Below, one piece after another: positions 18,476 through 27,157 of a DNA stretch of 64,000 nucleotides (its first letter is position 1; every line of letters starts with the position of its first letter). The notes under the pieces are model-generated. The model was given only the letters and a program-made list of their open reading frames with translations. It had not been told where the DNA came from and did no database searches. A program made the position numbers and the translations under genes. Source of the stretch: Terriglobales bacterium. GTDB taxonomy: Bacteria > Acidobacteriota > Terriglobia > Terriglobales > Acidobacteriaceae. Location of the stretch: contig JAICXB010000002.1 in the NCBI GenBank assembly GCA_025980765.1, forward strand, positions 62,001-126,000. Direction: 5' to 3'.

Positions 18476-19588
18476 TTATAGCGTTCGCTTAAACAACAGT
18501 GTCGTTCCGGTGAGGGCGATCCCGGCGAAGCCGAGCAGATACACCATGTCACCCCAAATTGCCGGCATCCCAACTTCTTTGAGCAGCACCGCCTTGAAAC
18601 CGTGGACGGCGTAGGTAAAGGGATCAATCCAGGCGATCCACTTGAGCCACGTGGGGAATGCCTGAATGGGATAGATCGCTCCCGAAGGAAAAAACAACAG
18701 CGTATTCAGCACGCCGAAGATGGCGCGCGGCACCAGCGGATCTTCTACGCGCACCATGATGAATGACATCATAGTGATGAAGGCCAGAGCGGTGAGCACG
18801 ATCATCACCAGCAGCAGAAGCAGCATCTTCGGATTGAACACCGACCCGATGCCCGAGATCAGCGATCCGATGATGGTGATTACCACTCCCGAGCCAATCG
18901 CCTTGAGCGCGCCGGCCAGATTTAGGCCGAAGACGAGTTCCATTTTGGTGATCGGCGTGACCAGGTAACCCTCGTGCACTCCGCGGGCTTTGTCGTCGAT
19001 GTACACGATGCCGCCGCCGATCATCACCGCCACGAAGATGGCCAGGGTAATCGACCCGGGCAGCAGATACTTCATGTACTCGATATACGGGTATAGTTCG
19101 ACGATATTCAGCGCGATCTGCTGCACCAGGCGGGGCTGAATGTCAGGCTGGTTCAGCGCCTGCACCAGGTCCGCCAAGCGGGTCTCAAATGAAGAGCTGA
19201 CGAAGCTGTCGGTGTTGTCGATCACCAACCCAATCTGCGGACGGTTCTTCTCATACACGCGCCGGGAAAATTCCGGCGGAATAATCAGCGCGCCCTGCAC
19301 CTTCCCGTTCCGGACATCGTTGACCGCCTGAGTCTGGTTGTCATAGTCCACCGGCCGGAAGTTGTTGGAATTGACGTGCACCGCCTCGAGCGCCTCGCGC
19401 ACCCGTACTGCCTGCGGCCCGTGGTCCTGGTCGACTACGGCTAGCGTGGCATTTGTCACTTTTCCGCCGAAGGCATTGCCCAGCACGATCAGTTGCACCA
19501 GGGGAAAGACCATGGAGACAAGCATCAGGGCCGGTGAACGAAAGAATTTGCGCAGCTCGCGTTCCACAATCGCCATCATGCGGTTCAT
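18476..19588 (-). CDS. ABC-2 type transporter permease (YhhJ/YbhR-like)
   Basis: 370-aa inner-membrane permease of the ABC-2 family. It has one N-terminal helix (about residues 20-40), a periplasmic domain (about 45-175) and five C-terminal helices (about 178-365). GVHEGYLVTPITKMELVFG matches the cytoplasmic coupling loop. It is the last gene of tetR-hlyD-ABC-permease, 21 nt after the ATPase gene, and probably works with both as an export system for drugs or lipids. It converges on the ECF42 gene with only 19 nt between. Only one permease gene is present, so it likely homodimerises. Confidence 0.9.
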   Translation of the reverse strand: MNRMMAIVERELRKFFRSPALMLVSMVFPLVQLIVLGNAFGGKVTNATLAVVDQDHGPQAVRVREALEAVHVNSNNFRPVDYDNQTQAVNDVRNGKVQGALIIPPEFSRRVYEKNRPQIGLVIDNTDSFVSSSFETRLADLVQALNQPDIQPRLVQQIALNIVELYPYIEYMKYLLPGSITLAIFVAVMIGGGIVYIDDKARGVHEGYLVTPITKMELVFGLNLAGALKAIGSGVVITIIGSLISGIGSVFNPKMLLLLLVMIVLTALAFITMMSFIMVRVEDPLVPRAIFGVLNTLLFFPSGAIYPIQAFPTWLKWIAWIDPFTYAVHGFKAVLLKEVGMPAIWGDMVYLLGFAGIALTGTTLLFKRTL

Positions 19589-19609
19589 AGGTTGTTCAAC
19601 TCTCTTCCT

Positions 19610-20644
19610 CTATCTCGACATCGGCGGCGGCACATAGGCAAACGCGCTCTGCGTCGCATCGCGCAGCGCACGTCCGGTGTAGTGGACGAAGACGTCGTCC
19701 AGGGTGGTGTGCTGCACCTGCAGCGAATGCACCTCCACACCGGCACGCAGTGAGTGTTCGACCAGCGAGGTTGTCGTCTTCGATCCGTCGTCGGTGACCA
19801 GCCGATACATGTCGGCGCCTTCCGGATGCACCGACTTCACATCGGGCAGCGAACGCAACTGCTGCTCCCAATCCGCGGGTGGATTCCTGAATTGGGCTTC
19901 GATGACATCGTTGCCGGGAATCGACGCCTTCAACGCGCGCGGCGTGTCCAGAGCCACCAGTTTGCCGTGATCGACAATGGCAATGCGATCGCACAGCCGG
20001 TCGGCTTCATCCATGTAGTGGGTGGTGATGAGCACAGTCAACTTGCGGGTGGACTTGATGTTGGTGATCATCTCCCACACCGCCGTGCGCGACACTGGGT
20101 CCAGCCCGGTGTTCGGCTCATCAAGGAAGAAGATGCTTGGACTGTGCACCAGTCCACGCGCAATCTCCACGCGGCGCCGCATGCCTCCGCTGAGCGTCTT
20201 CACGTCGGCGTCGCGCCACTTGGTCAGGTCCACCAGTTCCAGCAACTCGGCGATGACCTCCTTGCGCCTTTTCGCCGGCACCCCATAGAGCTTGGCGTAG
20301 ATCAGCAAATTTTCTTCGACGCTCAGGTCGAGGTCGCTGGTCATCGCCTGCGGAATCACTCCCATGGAATTGCGAGCGCCGTCAGGATTGCGGCTGACGT
20401 CGTGACCGGCAATGATGGCGCGTCCGGCGGTGATGGGCAGCAGCGTGGTCATCATGCGGATGAGCGTGCTCTTGCCCGCGCCATTGGGGCCGAGCAATCC
20501 GAACACTTCCTGCTCCTTCACCTGGAAGGAGATGTTGTCGACGGCCGTGAATTTGCCGAAGGTCTTAACGATGTTTTCCACCTCAATCGCAGTGGACCTC
20601 CCATTCTGGGATCCATTGGCCGGATTGGAAGAGTCGCGGATCAT
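19610..20644 (-). CDS. ABC transporter ATP-binding protein (DrrA/YbhF-like)
   Basis: 344-aa cytoplasmic ATPase. Walker A is GPNGAGKST (about residue 54), the signature LSGGM is near 154, and Walker B with its Glu is FFLDEPNTGLD (about 173). A DrrA-type C-terminal domain follows from 230. The start codon overlaps the stop of the HlyD gene (ATGA at 20641-20644), showing translational coupling. It energises the neighbouring ABC-2 permease. Confidence 0.93.
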   Translation of the reverse strand: MIRDSSNPANGSQNGRSTAIEVENIVKTFGKFTAVDNISFQVKEQEVFGLLGPNGAGKSTLIRMMTTLLPITAGRAIIAGHDVSRNPDGARNSMGVIPQAMTSDLDLSVEENLLIYAKLYGVPAKRRKEVIAELLELVDLTKWRDADVKTLSGGMRRRVEIARGLVHSPSIFFLDEPNTGLDPVSRTAVWEMITNIKSTRKLTVLITTHYMDEADRLCDRIAIVDHGKLVALDTPRALKASIPGNDVIEAQFRNPPADWEQQLRSLPDVKSVHPEGADMYRLVTDDGSKTTTSLVEHSLRAGVEVHSLQVQHTTLDDVFVHYTGRALRDATQSAFAYVPPPMSR

Positions 20645-21729
20645 TTCTGCGCCCGCTCGCCTGCGGACTTGCCCGCGAGCTGGCCGGGAGAGATGAGCAC
20701 GTTGGCCGTCATTCCCGGAACGAACTGCCGGCGCGGGTTCTCGATCTGCAGCTTCAGGCCGATGGTTTTTATGTCGCGCTTGAGCCGGCTGACATCGCGC
20801 TGTGTGGCGAAGTCGCCTTCGGCGGCCTTGTTGATAACGCGTCCGGGCACGATTTCGCCATTCGGCAGTTGCACTCGCAGCGTATCGCCGATGCCGATGG
20901 CGACCGCCTTATCTTCGGGGATCGAGGCGCGCACCCAGGTGTCGTTCAGATCGACGATGGTCACGATCGGCGAGCCGATCTGCACCACCTCTCCCTGGCG
21001 CGCCACCCGCACCGATACAGTTCCCGAAATGGGAGCCAGCACCCGGGTATAGCCGATGCGGGTATCGATTTGTTCCAGCAACGCACGGGCGTTCTGCGCG
21101 TCGGCCCGCGTGGCCGCCACTGTGCTCTGGGCGGCGTTTGTCTGTTCAATGTGTGCGCGCGCCGTTTCCAAATCGGCTTGGGCGGCGCGCACCTGGTCGT
21201 CCAAAGACTTCACATGCGCGACCTGCGCATCGTAGTCAGCCACAGCGCGATCGCGGTCCTGGCTGGAGGCCACCCCTTGCTGCGCAAGCGACACCGTGCG
21301 GTCCCGGTCCAGCTTGAGCTTCTGCATTGTCGCCTGCGCTTCTGCCAGTGACGAGCGCGCCGCCTGAAGCCGCGCCTGTGCGTTGGTAATCCCGTTCGAG
21401 GTCTCGCCGCGCGAGGAGAGCTCCAGAGCGCGGTACTGGCCCACGCGCGAATGCATACCGGAGAGCGTTGCCTGCGCCGCGGCCTTCTGCGCCTCCAGCT
21501 CGGCCGAGTCGAGCACCGCGATCAACTCGCCCTGCTTCACCTCGCTGCCTTCGTCCACCAGCAGCTTCTCGATGCGTCCATCGATTTTGGGACTGACGAT
21601 GACCTGATTGGCATCAATCGTGCCCACAAGCACGATGTCTTTGGAGCGATTGGTCGTCGCGAAATAGTAAGCGGCCGCAATCACCGTGAGAATGCCGATC
21701 AGAATGAAGAAGCGTCTGCGTTGGTTCAT
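20641..21729 (-). CDS. HlyD-family membrane fusion (periplasmic adaptor) protein
   Basis: 362-aa adaptor subunit of a tripartite or ABC exporter. Residues 8-25 form a single N-terminal membrane anchor (FFILIGILTVIAAAYYFA). The barrel-sandwich half-motifs flank a long helical hairpin (about 75-215, rich in Ala/Gln/Arg). VNKAAEGDFATQRDVSRLKRD near the end is a beta-barrel segment. It is the second gene of the tetR-led operon and overlaps the ABC ATPase gene. A word-repeat hairpin separates it from tetR. Confidence 0.9.
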   Translation of the reverse strand: MNQRRRFFILIGILTVIAAAYYFATTNRSKDIVLVGTIDANQVIVSPKIDGRIEKLLVDEGSEVKQGELIAVLDSAELEAQKAAAQATLSGMHSRVGQYRALELSSRGETSNGITNAQARLQAARSSLAEAQATMQKLKLDRDRTVSLAQQGVASSQDRDRAVADYDAQVAHVKSLDDQVRAAQADLETARAHIEQTNAAQSTVAATRADAQNARALLEQIDTRIGYTRVLAPISGTVSVRVARQGEVVQIGSPIVTIVDLNDTWVRASIPEDKAVAIGIGDTLRVQLPNGEIVPGRVINKAAEGDFATQRDVSRLKRDIKTIGLKLQIENPRRQFVPGMTANVLISPGQLAGKSAGERAQK

Positions 21730-21749
21730 GATTTCGTCCTTCGTTCCCC

Positions 21750-21853
21750 TGGGTCAACACGAAGGCCACGAAGTGCTAAGCGCAAGGTCACAAAGACATT
21801 TGTTTTTTCATTTGGTGACCTTGTGAAGCCTTCGTGGCCTTCGTGTTAACCCC
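21750..21853. repeat. GGTTAACACGAAGG word inverted repeat (copy 1)
   Basis: Arms are built from AACACGAAGGCCACGAAG on the left and the complementary sense on the right, ending GTGTTAACCCC. The right arm runs into the tetR coding sequence, encoding about its last 14 residues and stop. Other copies are at 27758-27868 and 47228-47373. Confidence 0.7.
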
Positions 21854-22521
21854 CGTTTTCGGATCCCAGGATGCGCAAACAGCGCGTGCGTGATGAAGTC
21901 GAGCACGGCGGCCCGCCGCTCGGCGATCCTCTCCGGCGCGAGCGGGTCATAACCGAAGATCGCCCGCAGCATGGGCGCGCAGGTAAAGTAAAAAACCACT
22001 GATGCGACCATGGTCAGCGCAAAGTGCTGCGGATCGAGTTTGCGAAACTCTCCCGTGCGCATGCCCTCGATCAGCACCGAACGCAGGCGCATCGCCAGCG
22101 GCCCGGTATAAGTCCGGCCAATGCGTTGGATATGCGGAGAGCCGTCGCGCCCGGCGCGCATCATTTCCTGCTGCAGGATGCGCGGGACCTCCGGAATCGA
22201 GGCGATGGCGTCAAAATACGTTTCCGCGTAACTCAGGATCTTTTCTCCGGGAAGCAGCTTGGATTCAAGCACCGGGACCAGGCGCGCGGTCAATCCGGAA
22301 AACACGTAATCCAGCACCGCCCCGTATAACTGTTCTTTGTCGCGAAAGTAGTAATAGAGCAGCGCTTTGTTCACGCCGGCAGCGCGCGCAATCTCGTCAA
22401 TGCGGGCGCCGGCCACGCTTTCCCGCGCAAACTCATCCAACGCAGCCCGCAGAATCGCCCGCCGCGTTTGCTCGGCATTGCGGGTACGGACGACAGTGGG
22501 ACGCGGCTGTGTAAGACCCAT
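21808..22521 (-). CDS. TetR/AcrR-family transcriptional repressor
   Basis: 237-aa TetR regulator. The helix-turn-helix DNA-binding domain spans about residues 18-65 (RIDEIARAAGVNKALLYYYFRDKEQLYGAVL). The ligand-binding helical domain follows, with a CAPM segment near 185. A 20-bp palindrome lies directly before its start codon, so it probably represses itself and the downstream hlyD-ABC-permease genes. The last residues (about RGLTRRPRRLHKVTK) are encoded by the intergenic word repeat and look like a non-native basic tail. Confidence 0.9.
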   Translation of the reverse strand: MGLTQPRPTVVRTRNAEQTRRAILRAALDEFARESVAGARIDEIARAAGVNKALLYYYFRDKEQLYGAVLDYVFSGLTARLVPVLESKLLPGEKILSYAETYFDAIASIPEVPRILQQEMMRAGRDGSPHIQRIGRTYTGPLAMRLRSVLIEGMRTGEFRKLDPQHFALTMVASVVFYFTCAPMLRAIFGYDPLAPERIAERRAAVLDFITHALFAHPGIRKRGLTRRPRRLHKVTK

Positions 22522-22523
22522 AA

Positions 22524-22543
22524 CTAACTAAACGGTTAGTTAG
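22524..22543. promoter_or_regulatory. Predicted TetR operator
   Basis: CTAACTAA, a 4-nt centre ACGG, then TTAGTTAG: perfect 8-bp arms ending two bases before the tetR start codon. The TTAGTTAG half-site is typical of TetR-family autoregulatory operators. Confidence 0.7.
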
Positions 22544-23257
22544 ATACTAAGGCTCCGGATACACAATTGCAAATCGGCTCTTTGGTCACGTTTGATTCCT
22601 GCTGTTACGCAGCCGCAAATTTTCTAGATGCTTCTCTTTAGGGACTGTCATCCTGAAGCCCGCGGCAGCGGGCGAAGGACCTGCTGCGATACGTCGAACA
22701 AAAATTGCCGGATGCAGGGCTCCTCACCAATGATCGGCGGCCGAGAAGCCGCAATTGCACAGGTCCTTCCTCCTCAGAGCCCAAAGCGGGATCGCTCCTC
22801 GTCATTTTTACAGTCGGCTCCGTTGAGAAAGGACCTGGCGATTGCGCAAGGAACCAGAAAAGCTGGTGCCTTACGCCGCTCGCGCCATGGCGCGCGGCTT
22901 TTGCTGGCGTTTCTTTTTTTGTTTCTCATCCCGCAGGGCGACTGCGGCCAAGTGCATGTAACGGAGTTCGCGGATCAGTTTGGGCTCGTCTTGGACCTGG
23001 TGCCTGGTGGTGGGGAGGGTCGCGATATCGACCCACAGCGGATGTTTCACATCTGGCCTGCACATCTCTTACACCTATGACTTTCCGGCGACTTTCTGGA
23101 CCCAGATTGAGAGTACCTCACTGGTTAACCGGGTTGCCTTCAGAGTTGCCGGATTCTGTACTATTCCTGTGACCCTGGCGCAATAAGGCGTGTCATTGCG
23201 CAATTTAGCGCGGTTTTTCACATCCGGGAGACGACTCGCGGAAAATGTGGAAAATCA
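22544..23257. other. Long gap with degenerate repeat material
   Basis: 714 bp without a confident gene. Around 22648-22695 is a degenerate copy of the TGTCATCCTGA...GAAGGACCTGCTGCGAT repeat, a word family also seen as a clean inverted repeat at 40597-40774; GGACCT words recur near 22760 and 22830. A basic 64-codon minus frame at 22871-23065 is listed separately. The region looks like decayed or repeat-derived sequence. Confidence 0.5.
22871..23065 (-). CDS. Possible small basic protein (weak)
   Basis: 64-codon frame beginning MCRPDVKHPLW and ending in a Lys/Gln/Arg-rich tail after ELRYMHLAAVALRDEK. There is no recognised family and only a poor ribosome-binding site. The helical, amphipathic middle looks protein-like, which is the only reason to list it. 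Confidence 0.25.
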   Translation of the reverse strand: MCRPDVKHPLWVDIATLPTTRHQVQDEPKLIRELRYMHLAAVALRDEKQKKKRQQKPRAMARAA

Positions 23258-24817
23258 CTAGATCGGGTCGAACTCTCCATTGCGGATCATCGCCTCGGCG
23301 ATCTGCCGCGCCTGGCGGAAGCTCTGCGCTGAGCCGCTGGAATCGGCGGGCAGTGCCTTCAACAGCTTGTCGAGCTCTTCGTCGAAGAGGCGCGTAATCG
23401 CTTCCGGGGTGTGTGGCGCGGGTTTGCCATTATCGTCCGCGATTTGCACCCGGTCACGATGTTTGATGCGTTGCGCAATCATCAGCCGATAAATGCGATC
23501 GGTGGCGAGGTCTTCCATGTAGCCGTCGAGCAGGCTGGCGCCTTTGCCATTGAGCACGCCGTCACGATAGCGGATTACCGTGCGGATTGCCGCGCGCGTG
23601 CCGCTCAGGCTTTGCTTGCCCACGCCGACAGGCTTGGGACGCAGGTCAGGATAGCGGTCGGAAGCGGAGCGGTGCGACTGGATCTGGTTCGGAGATGGGA
23701 ATTGATCGACGGCGATCTGGTTCTGGTCGGGATGCCCGGTCCAGGCGCCGTCGAAGCCGCGGTCTGACTCGTTCTTCTTGTCCTTCTCCAGCACCGCCAG
23801 CGCGCGCGCATTCAGTTCCGGATTGCTGCGGTCAGGATACAGCGCGGTCATGCCGCCGATGGCAAACGCTCCGCGGCGGTGACAGATGGAGACCAGCAAG
23901 TCGCGCAGGTTCTGGAAAAACGCCACATCGTGGGGAATGGTATTGCGGTCGGGCAAAATCCAGTCGGGATCGCTGAGATTGAAATGGATCAGCGAGGCCA
24001 TGTAGTCCCAGCGGCCCAGATTCAGTCCGAGAATGTGCTCGCGCAGGTTGTAGAGGAACTCCTCCATCTGGAACGCCAGCGGATGGGCTTCGACCAGCGC
24101 CATGCATTTGATGTAGCCGTGCCCCCATCCCCGCAGCTTCTCGATCTCGTTGAACAGATCGTTCCACCACAGCGCCTCCTCTGCCGATTCCGATTTGGGA
24201 ATATAGATCGAAAGCGGATGCTTCATCTTCTTAGGATCGGCTTCGAAGGCGATGCGGCACACGTCATAGAGCGACGCCGACGCCAGATCGATCCCCGGCA
24301 GCCGCTGCGATAAGTGCAGTCCGCGCGCGCGGGTAAAGATCACCGTGGTGCTCGGCCTGATTGCGACCTGCTGGTTGCGTTTTTTGTCGAAATAACTCAG
24401 CTCGCCGCGCAATGCGGAATGCACGTTGCGAATGCCGGTTTCGAGGTGCTCCCAGGTATTGGCCAGCGAGTCCTCGAGGTCGAGCATCACGCCGGGCGCG
24501 CCGGAATTGAGCATCTTCACCACCAGCTCGGCATCGTCGGATGGTCCCGTCATCTGGTTGCGTTGGTCCTGGCACCACTCCGGCAAGGTGATCGACCAGT
24601 TGCCCCTCGTCGCCTCCGACGCCGGCAGATGGTCGGGCTTCCTGCCCACATGCGAATCCGCCAGTACCCGCGCGCGCTTTGCGACCAGCTCGCGCTGCCG
24701 CGGCGTAAACCTCTGATGAAGCGGCAGGAAGAAGTCGAGAAAGCCCGCCGGAAGATCGGTTTGCGGATTGAAATTCTGCGGAGCGGAATTGATGGCAAAG
24801 CCTTTGATGTCATCCAT
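23258..24817 (-). CDS. aceB: Malate synthase (A-type)
   Basis: 519-aa enzyme condensing glyoxylate with acetyl-CoA to malate, the second step of the glyoxylate bypass. Landmarks are VMLDLEDSLANTWEHLE (about residue 105), FTRARGLHL (about 165), AFAIGGMTALYPDR (about 315) and the C-terminal cap with YMEDLATDRIYRLMIAQ. Length is normal for malate synthase A. The ORF is open upstream to 24961, but the extension is Arg-rich and unlike the family; ATG 24817 gives MDDIKGF. No Shine-Dalgarno is seen; TGTTAGATT 10 nt upstream could be an extended -10. Isocitrate lyase is not in the window. Confidence 0.9.
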   Translation of the reverse strand: MDDIKGFAINSAPQNFNPQTDLPAGFLDFFLPLHQRFTPRQRELVAKRARVLADSHVGRKPDHLPASEATRGNWSITLPEWCQDQRNQMTGPSDDAELVVKMLNSGAPGVMLDLEDSLANTWEHLETGIRNVHSALRGELSYFDKKRNQQVAIRPSTTVIFTRARGLHLSQRLPGIDLASASLYDVCRIAFEADPKKMKHPLSIYIPKSESAEEALWWNDLFNEIEKLRGWGHGYIKCMALVEAHPLAFQMEEFLYNLREHILGLNLGRWDYMASLIHFNLSDPDWILPDRNTIPHDVAFFQNLRDLLVSICHRRGAFAIGGMTALYPDRSNPELNARALAVLEKDKKNESDRGFDGAWTGHPDQNQIAVDQFPSPNQIQSHRSASDRYPDLRPKPVGVGKQSLSGTRAAIRTVIRYRDGVLNGKGASLLDGYMEDLATDRIYRLMIAQRIKHRDRVQIADDNGKPAPHTPEAITRLFDEELDKLLKALPADSSGSAQSFRQARQIAEAMIRNGEFDPI

Positions 24818-24976
24818 GTCGCTAGAAAATCTAACAGATCGGGCGTGAATGCGGGCGCGGATCGCGTGAATGCGGACGCCCTCGCCCGCGCTTTTGGGCT
24901 TGCTTTGCCGCAAACAAAACTCGGAATCCGAGCGAGGGCGTTCGCATCCACGAATGCCCACTCAAGTTTCAGAGTA

Positions 24977-25582
24977 CTATTTCCGGCGTTTCTTTCTGGA
25001 ACTTGTAGCCGCTGCGCCCTTCTTGCGAGCCCGTTTGCGAGGATCGCTACCGATCTCGTACTCGCTTTGCACCAGGCCGCCGCTGTAGGTCCGGGTGGCG
25101 ATGTGCCGCAGATTAACGTCGCGCGGTACTGGCCCAAACAGAGGAATGCCCTCGCCGATCAGCACCGGAACCCGCGTGACGACCATCCGATCTATGAGTC
25201 CGGCTGCGAGAAAGCGCTGGATGGTGATGCCGCCGTCAACATATGCATGTTTGAAGCCGCGCTTCGCAAGCTGCGCCACGATTTCCGCCGGCTCACCCGA
25301 CATCTGCTCGACGACTCCGTCTTTCACCCGGGAAAGATCCTGCCGATGGCTGCTCAACACAACAACGGGTTTCTTGCCATATGCCCAGTTCTCTTGAAAG
25401 CCGAGCACAACTTCGAAGGTCTTTCGACCAATGACAACTACATCGATGCTGCGCCAATGTTCTTCAAAGCCGTGCGGTCCGGCTCCAGGGGTGTCAAGGA
25501 AATCGAAGGTGTGGTTCGGGCGCGCCAGAAAGCCATCGACGCTCACGCCGCAGAAGACAGAAGTTTTCAATTGCGGAGGCAT
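24977..25582 (-). CDS. RibD C-terminal/dihydrofolate-reductase-like protein with basic tail
   Basis: 201-aa member of the RibD_C/DHFR-like family (YwjB/YyaP type), NAD(P)H-dependent reductases of mostly unknown substrate. It begins KTSVFCGVSVDGFLARPNH, the family N-terminus. GRKTFEVVLGF (about residue 51) and AYVDGGITIQRFLAAGLIDRMVVTRVPVLIGEG (about 112-145) follow. The final 20 residues are almost all Lys, Arg, Ala and Ser, an unusual tail that may bind nucleic acid or be disordered. It is probably a single-gene unit. Confidence 0.85.
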   Translation of the reverse strand: MPPQLKTSVFCGVSVDGFLARPNHTFDFLDTPGAGPHGFEEHWRSIDVVVIGRKTFEVVLGFQENWAYGKKPVVVLSSHRQDLSRVKDGVVEQMSGEPAEIVAQLAKRGFKHAYVDGGITIQRFLAAGLIDRMVVTRVPVLIGEGIPLFGPVPRDVNLRHIATRTYSGGLVQSEYEIGSDPRKRARKKGAAATSSRKKRRK

Positions 25583-25978
25583 GGCGCGGGATTATAGATG
25601 CCTTCCCACGCCACCAACTGCTGCTCCGAAAATTGAGACATATTGCACGGGACGAATCGGCAGCTCTGACCACCCCTGCATGACTCGCAGCATCTCCGTT
25701 TAGCAACTACTCCCATAGTTCGGAACCCCTGGCTCGTTTGCGGAGTGTCCAACTCAGGAGGGCCAATCAGTATGCGAACACGATGTCTGCTCGCAATCCG
25801 GCGCTGAACGACATCGAGTACAAATCGATCCTCGTAGTGGGTCACAAGGAGCGCCTGTGACCCACTACGCAGAATGATGCTGAAAGCTCCCAGAATGGAA
25901 TAAACAAAACGCCAAGGCGTTCTCTACATAGCGCCGGTATTGCCGCGTGATGGTCCTTTTTCTCTTATGGGAGACAGG
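25583..25978. other. Intergenic region with hairpin
   Basis: About 400 bp between the RibD-like gene start and the frameshifted secreted-protein gene. The only structure seen is the hairpin at 25834-25868. Confidence 0.5.
25834..25868. terminator. Perfect 12-bp hairpin
   Basis: GTAGTGGGTCAC pairs perfectly with GTGACCCACTAC around an 11-nt loop. There is no U-tract, so it is not a standard intrinsic terminator; it could be a regulator site or repeat remnant. Confidence 0.45.
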
Positions 25979-26478
25979 CTATTCCAACATTTGGCAAACG
26001 TCTTGCGCTGTGCCGTTAAACGTAACCGAGCTGAGAGTTCCCTGGGCGTCAAACGTGGAGACTACCTGGCCATGCGTGAGGGCCACAGCCGGCAAGCCGG
26101 CCGCTGCAGCCAGATTCGGGGGCAGCGCTAATACGAGGCTCGTTCCAGAGTTCGTACGGCGGTTGGGATCCCACCGCTGAGGCTGGTCACTTGAGGTCCG
26201 CTGGCGTTCAGGTTAATGCTCTTTCCCGTGCTTTGGTTCGTCAGCGTCAAGAAGAGCGGTCCCGCAATGATCGAACTATTGCCAAATTGGATTAATCTTT
26301 CCCCATTGGGTTTTCCTGGTTCGGGAGCGAATAGCACGTCGAAGGTGCACGCGCCTGGTCCGGCTGGGACGACGAACGAGCTGAAAGGGATCTCTGTAAT
26401 TGTGGGGCTCTGTGCTGCCGCGGGCAGTGCCAGCAACAGCAAAACTGCGATTGAAGTCGCGATGTAGAAATGTTTCAT
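25979..26478 (-). pseudogene. Secreted protein gene interrupted by a frameshift
   Basis: The frame from ATG 26478 (AAGGAGA 7 nt upstream) encodes a signal peptide MKHFYIATSIAVLLLLALP and a beta-rich domain, then stops at 26128. Reading on in another frame gives a coherent continuation from about 26175 to a stop at 25979 (RRTNSGTSLVLALPPNL, then ending GTAQDVCQMLE). A single indel between about 26140 and 26205 therefore splits one gene of roughly 166 codons. The first frame alone would give 116 aa. It belongs to no family I recognise; extracellular or periplasmic location is likely. It is either a pseudogene or an assembly error. Confidence 0.7.
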
Positions 26479-26555
26479 CCGAAATCTCCTTGACTTGCGG
26501 AGACGCAACCATCTGGCCAATCGGGTTTCGTCGTGCTTCCAAATACTTAGGAAAA

Positions 26556-26581
26556 GCTAGCAGCTAGTGACCAGGAGCTTC
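26556..26581. repeat. AGCAGCTAGT...CCAGGAGCTT word carrying a Shine-Dalgarno
   Basis: This leader element contains AGGAG six to ten bases before the DoxX start. A near-identical stretch occurs before the cytochrome gene at 60764. Confidence 0.5.
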
Positions 26582-26585
26582 CCAT

Positions 26586-27080
26586 ATGAACGACGTTAAC
26601 TCCCGCAGAGTGCTCGCGCTGGTGCGGATCGCGGTCGGCGTGATGTTTCTGTTTTTCGCCGAATACAAGATTGCCGGTTCAGACTTCGTGCACGGCGGTT
26701 TTCAGAAATATATTGGCGGGTACGTGGACCAGAGCCAGGTCGTGAATTGGCTGCGGCCTACACTGACTCGCTACGTCCTGCCCCATCCATATCTGTGGGC
26801 GCGCATCGTCGCTTGGAGCGAGCTGCTGATCGCACTCTCGATGCTGCTTGGCTTCTGGGTCCGTTTGGCCTCGTTCGGCGGCGCGGTGTACATGCTCGCA
26901 CTGACGCTTTCCACCTGGTACGCGCCCGGACACGGCGCGCCAGCTTGGCGCTACATCGGCAACAACCTCGATCACATTCCCCTCTTGATGTTGTTTCTCG
27001 TCTTTCTCGCATTCGGCGCCGGCCAGACCTGGGGACTGGATGGTGGAAGGCGAGCTGCGCCGCCAAAAAGAAAAACTTAA
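26586..27080 (+). CDS. DoxX-like integral membrane protein
   Basis: 164-aa protein with four hydrophobic helices (about residues 10-30, 68-90, 94-112 and 130-150). It resembles DoxX/DoxD and TQO-small-subunit-like proteins: RIAVGVMFLFFAEYKI and WARIVAWSELLIALSMLLGFWVRLAS match the first and second conserved helices. The family includes redox-linked and uncharacterised membrane proteins; no catalytic residue can be named. AGGAG in the repeat word precedes ATG 26586. It is followed closely by hslV on the same strand. Confidence 0.75.
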   Translation: MNDVNSRRVLALVRIAVGVMFLFFAEYKIAGSDFVHGGFQKYIGGYVDQSQVVNWLRPTLTRYVLPHPYLWARIVAWSELLIALSMLLGFWVRLASFGGAVYMLALTLSTWYAPGHGAPAWRYIGNNLDHIPLLMLFLVFLAFGAGQTWGLDGGRRAAPPKRKT

Positions 27081-27136
27081 GGGTGTAAGCACGCATTGTG
27101 GGCTGAACCTCTCGCCGGATCTTGTCGGCACTGCGT

Positions 27137-27145
27137 TGTTATAAT
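27137..27145 (+). promoter_or_regulatory. Extended -10 element of hslV
   Basis: TGTTATAAT is a perfect extended -10 (TGnTATAAT) 12 nt before the hslV ATG. The transcript would start only about 6 nt upstream of the start codon, with no room for a Shine-Dalgarno. No good -35 was found. Confidence 0.6.
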
Positions 27146-27157
27146 TTCGATATTCGC

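Noticed and set aside
19754..21052. A 432-codon plus-strand frame opposite the ABC ATPase and HlyD genes
   Set aside because: Antisense shadow in GC-rich DNA: the minus strand encodes clear ABC and HlyD motifs, while this frame has no recognisable domain.
22705..23172. A 155-codon plus-strand frame in the long gap
   Set aside because: Pro/Arg/Ser/Trp-rich composition and overlap with degenerate repeat material.
24314..25597. A 427-codon plus-strand frame across malate synthase and the RibD-like gene
   Set aside because: It crosses two well-supported minus-strand genes and their gap; composition shows no protein-like domains.
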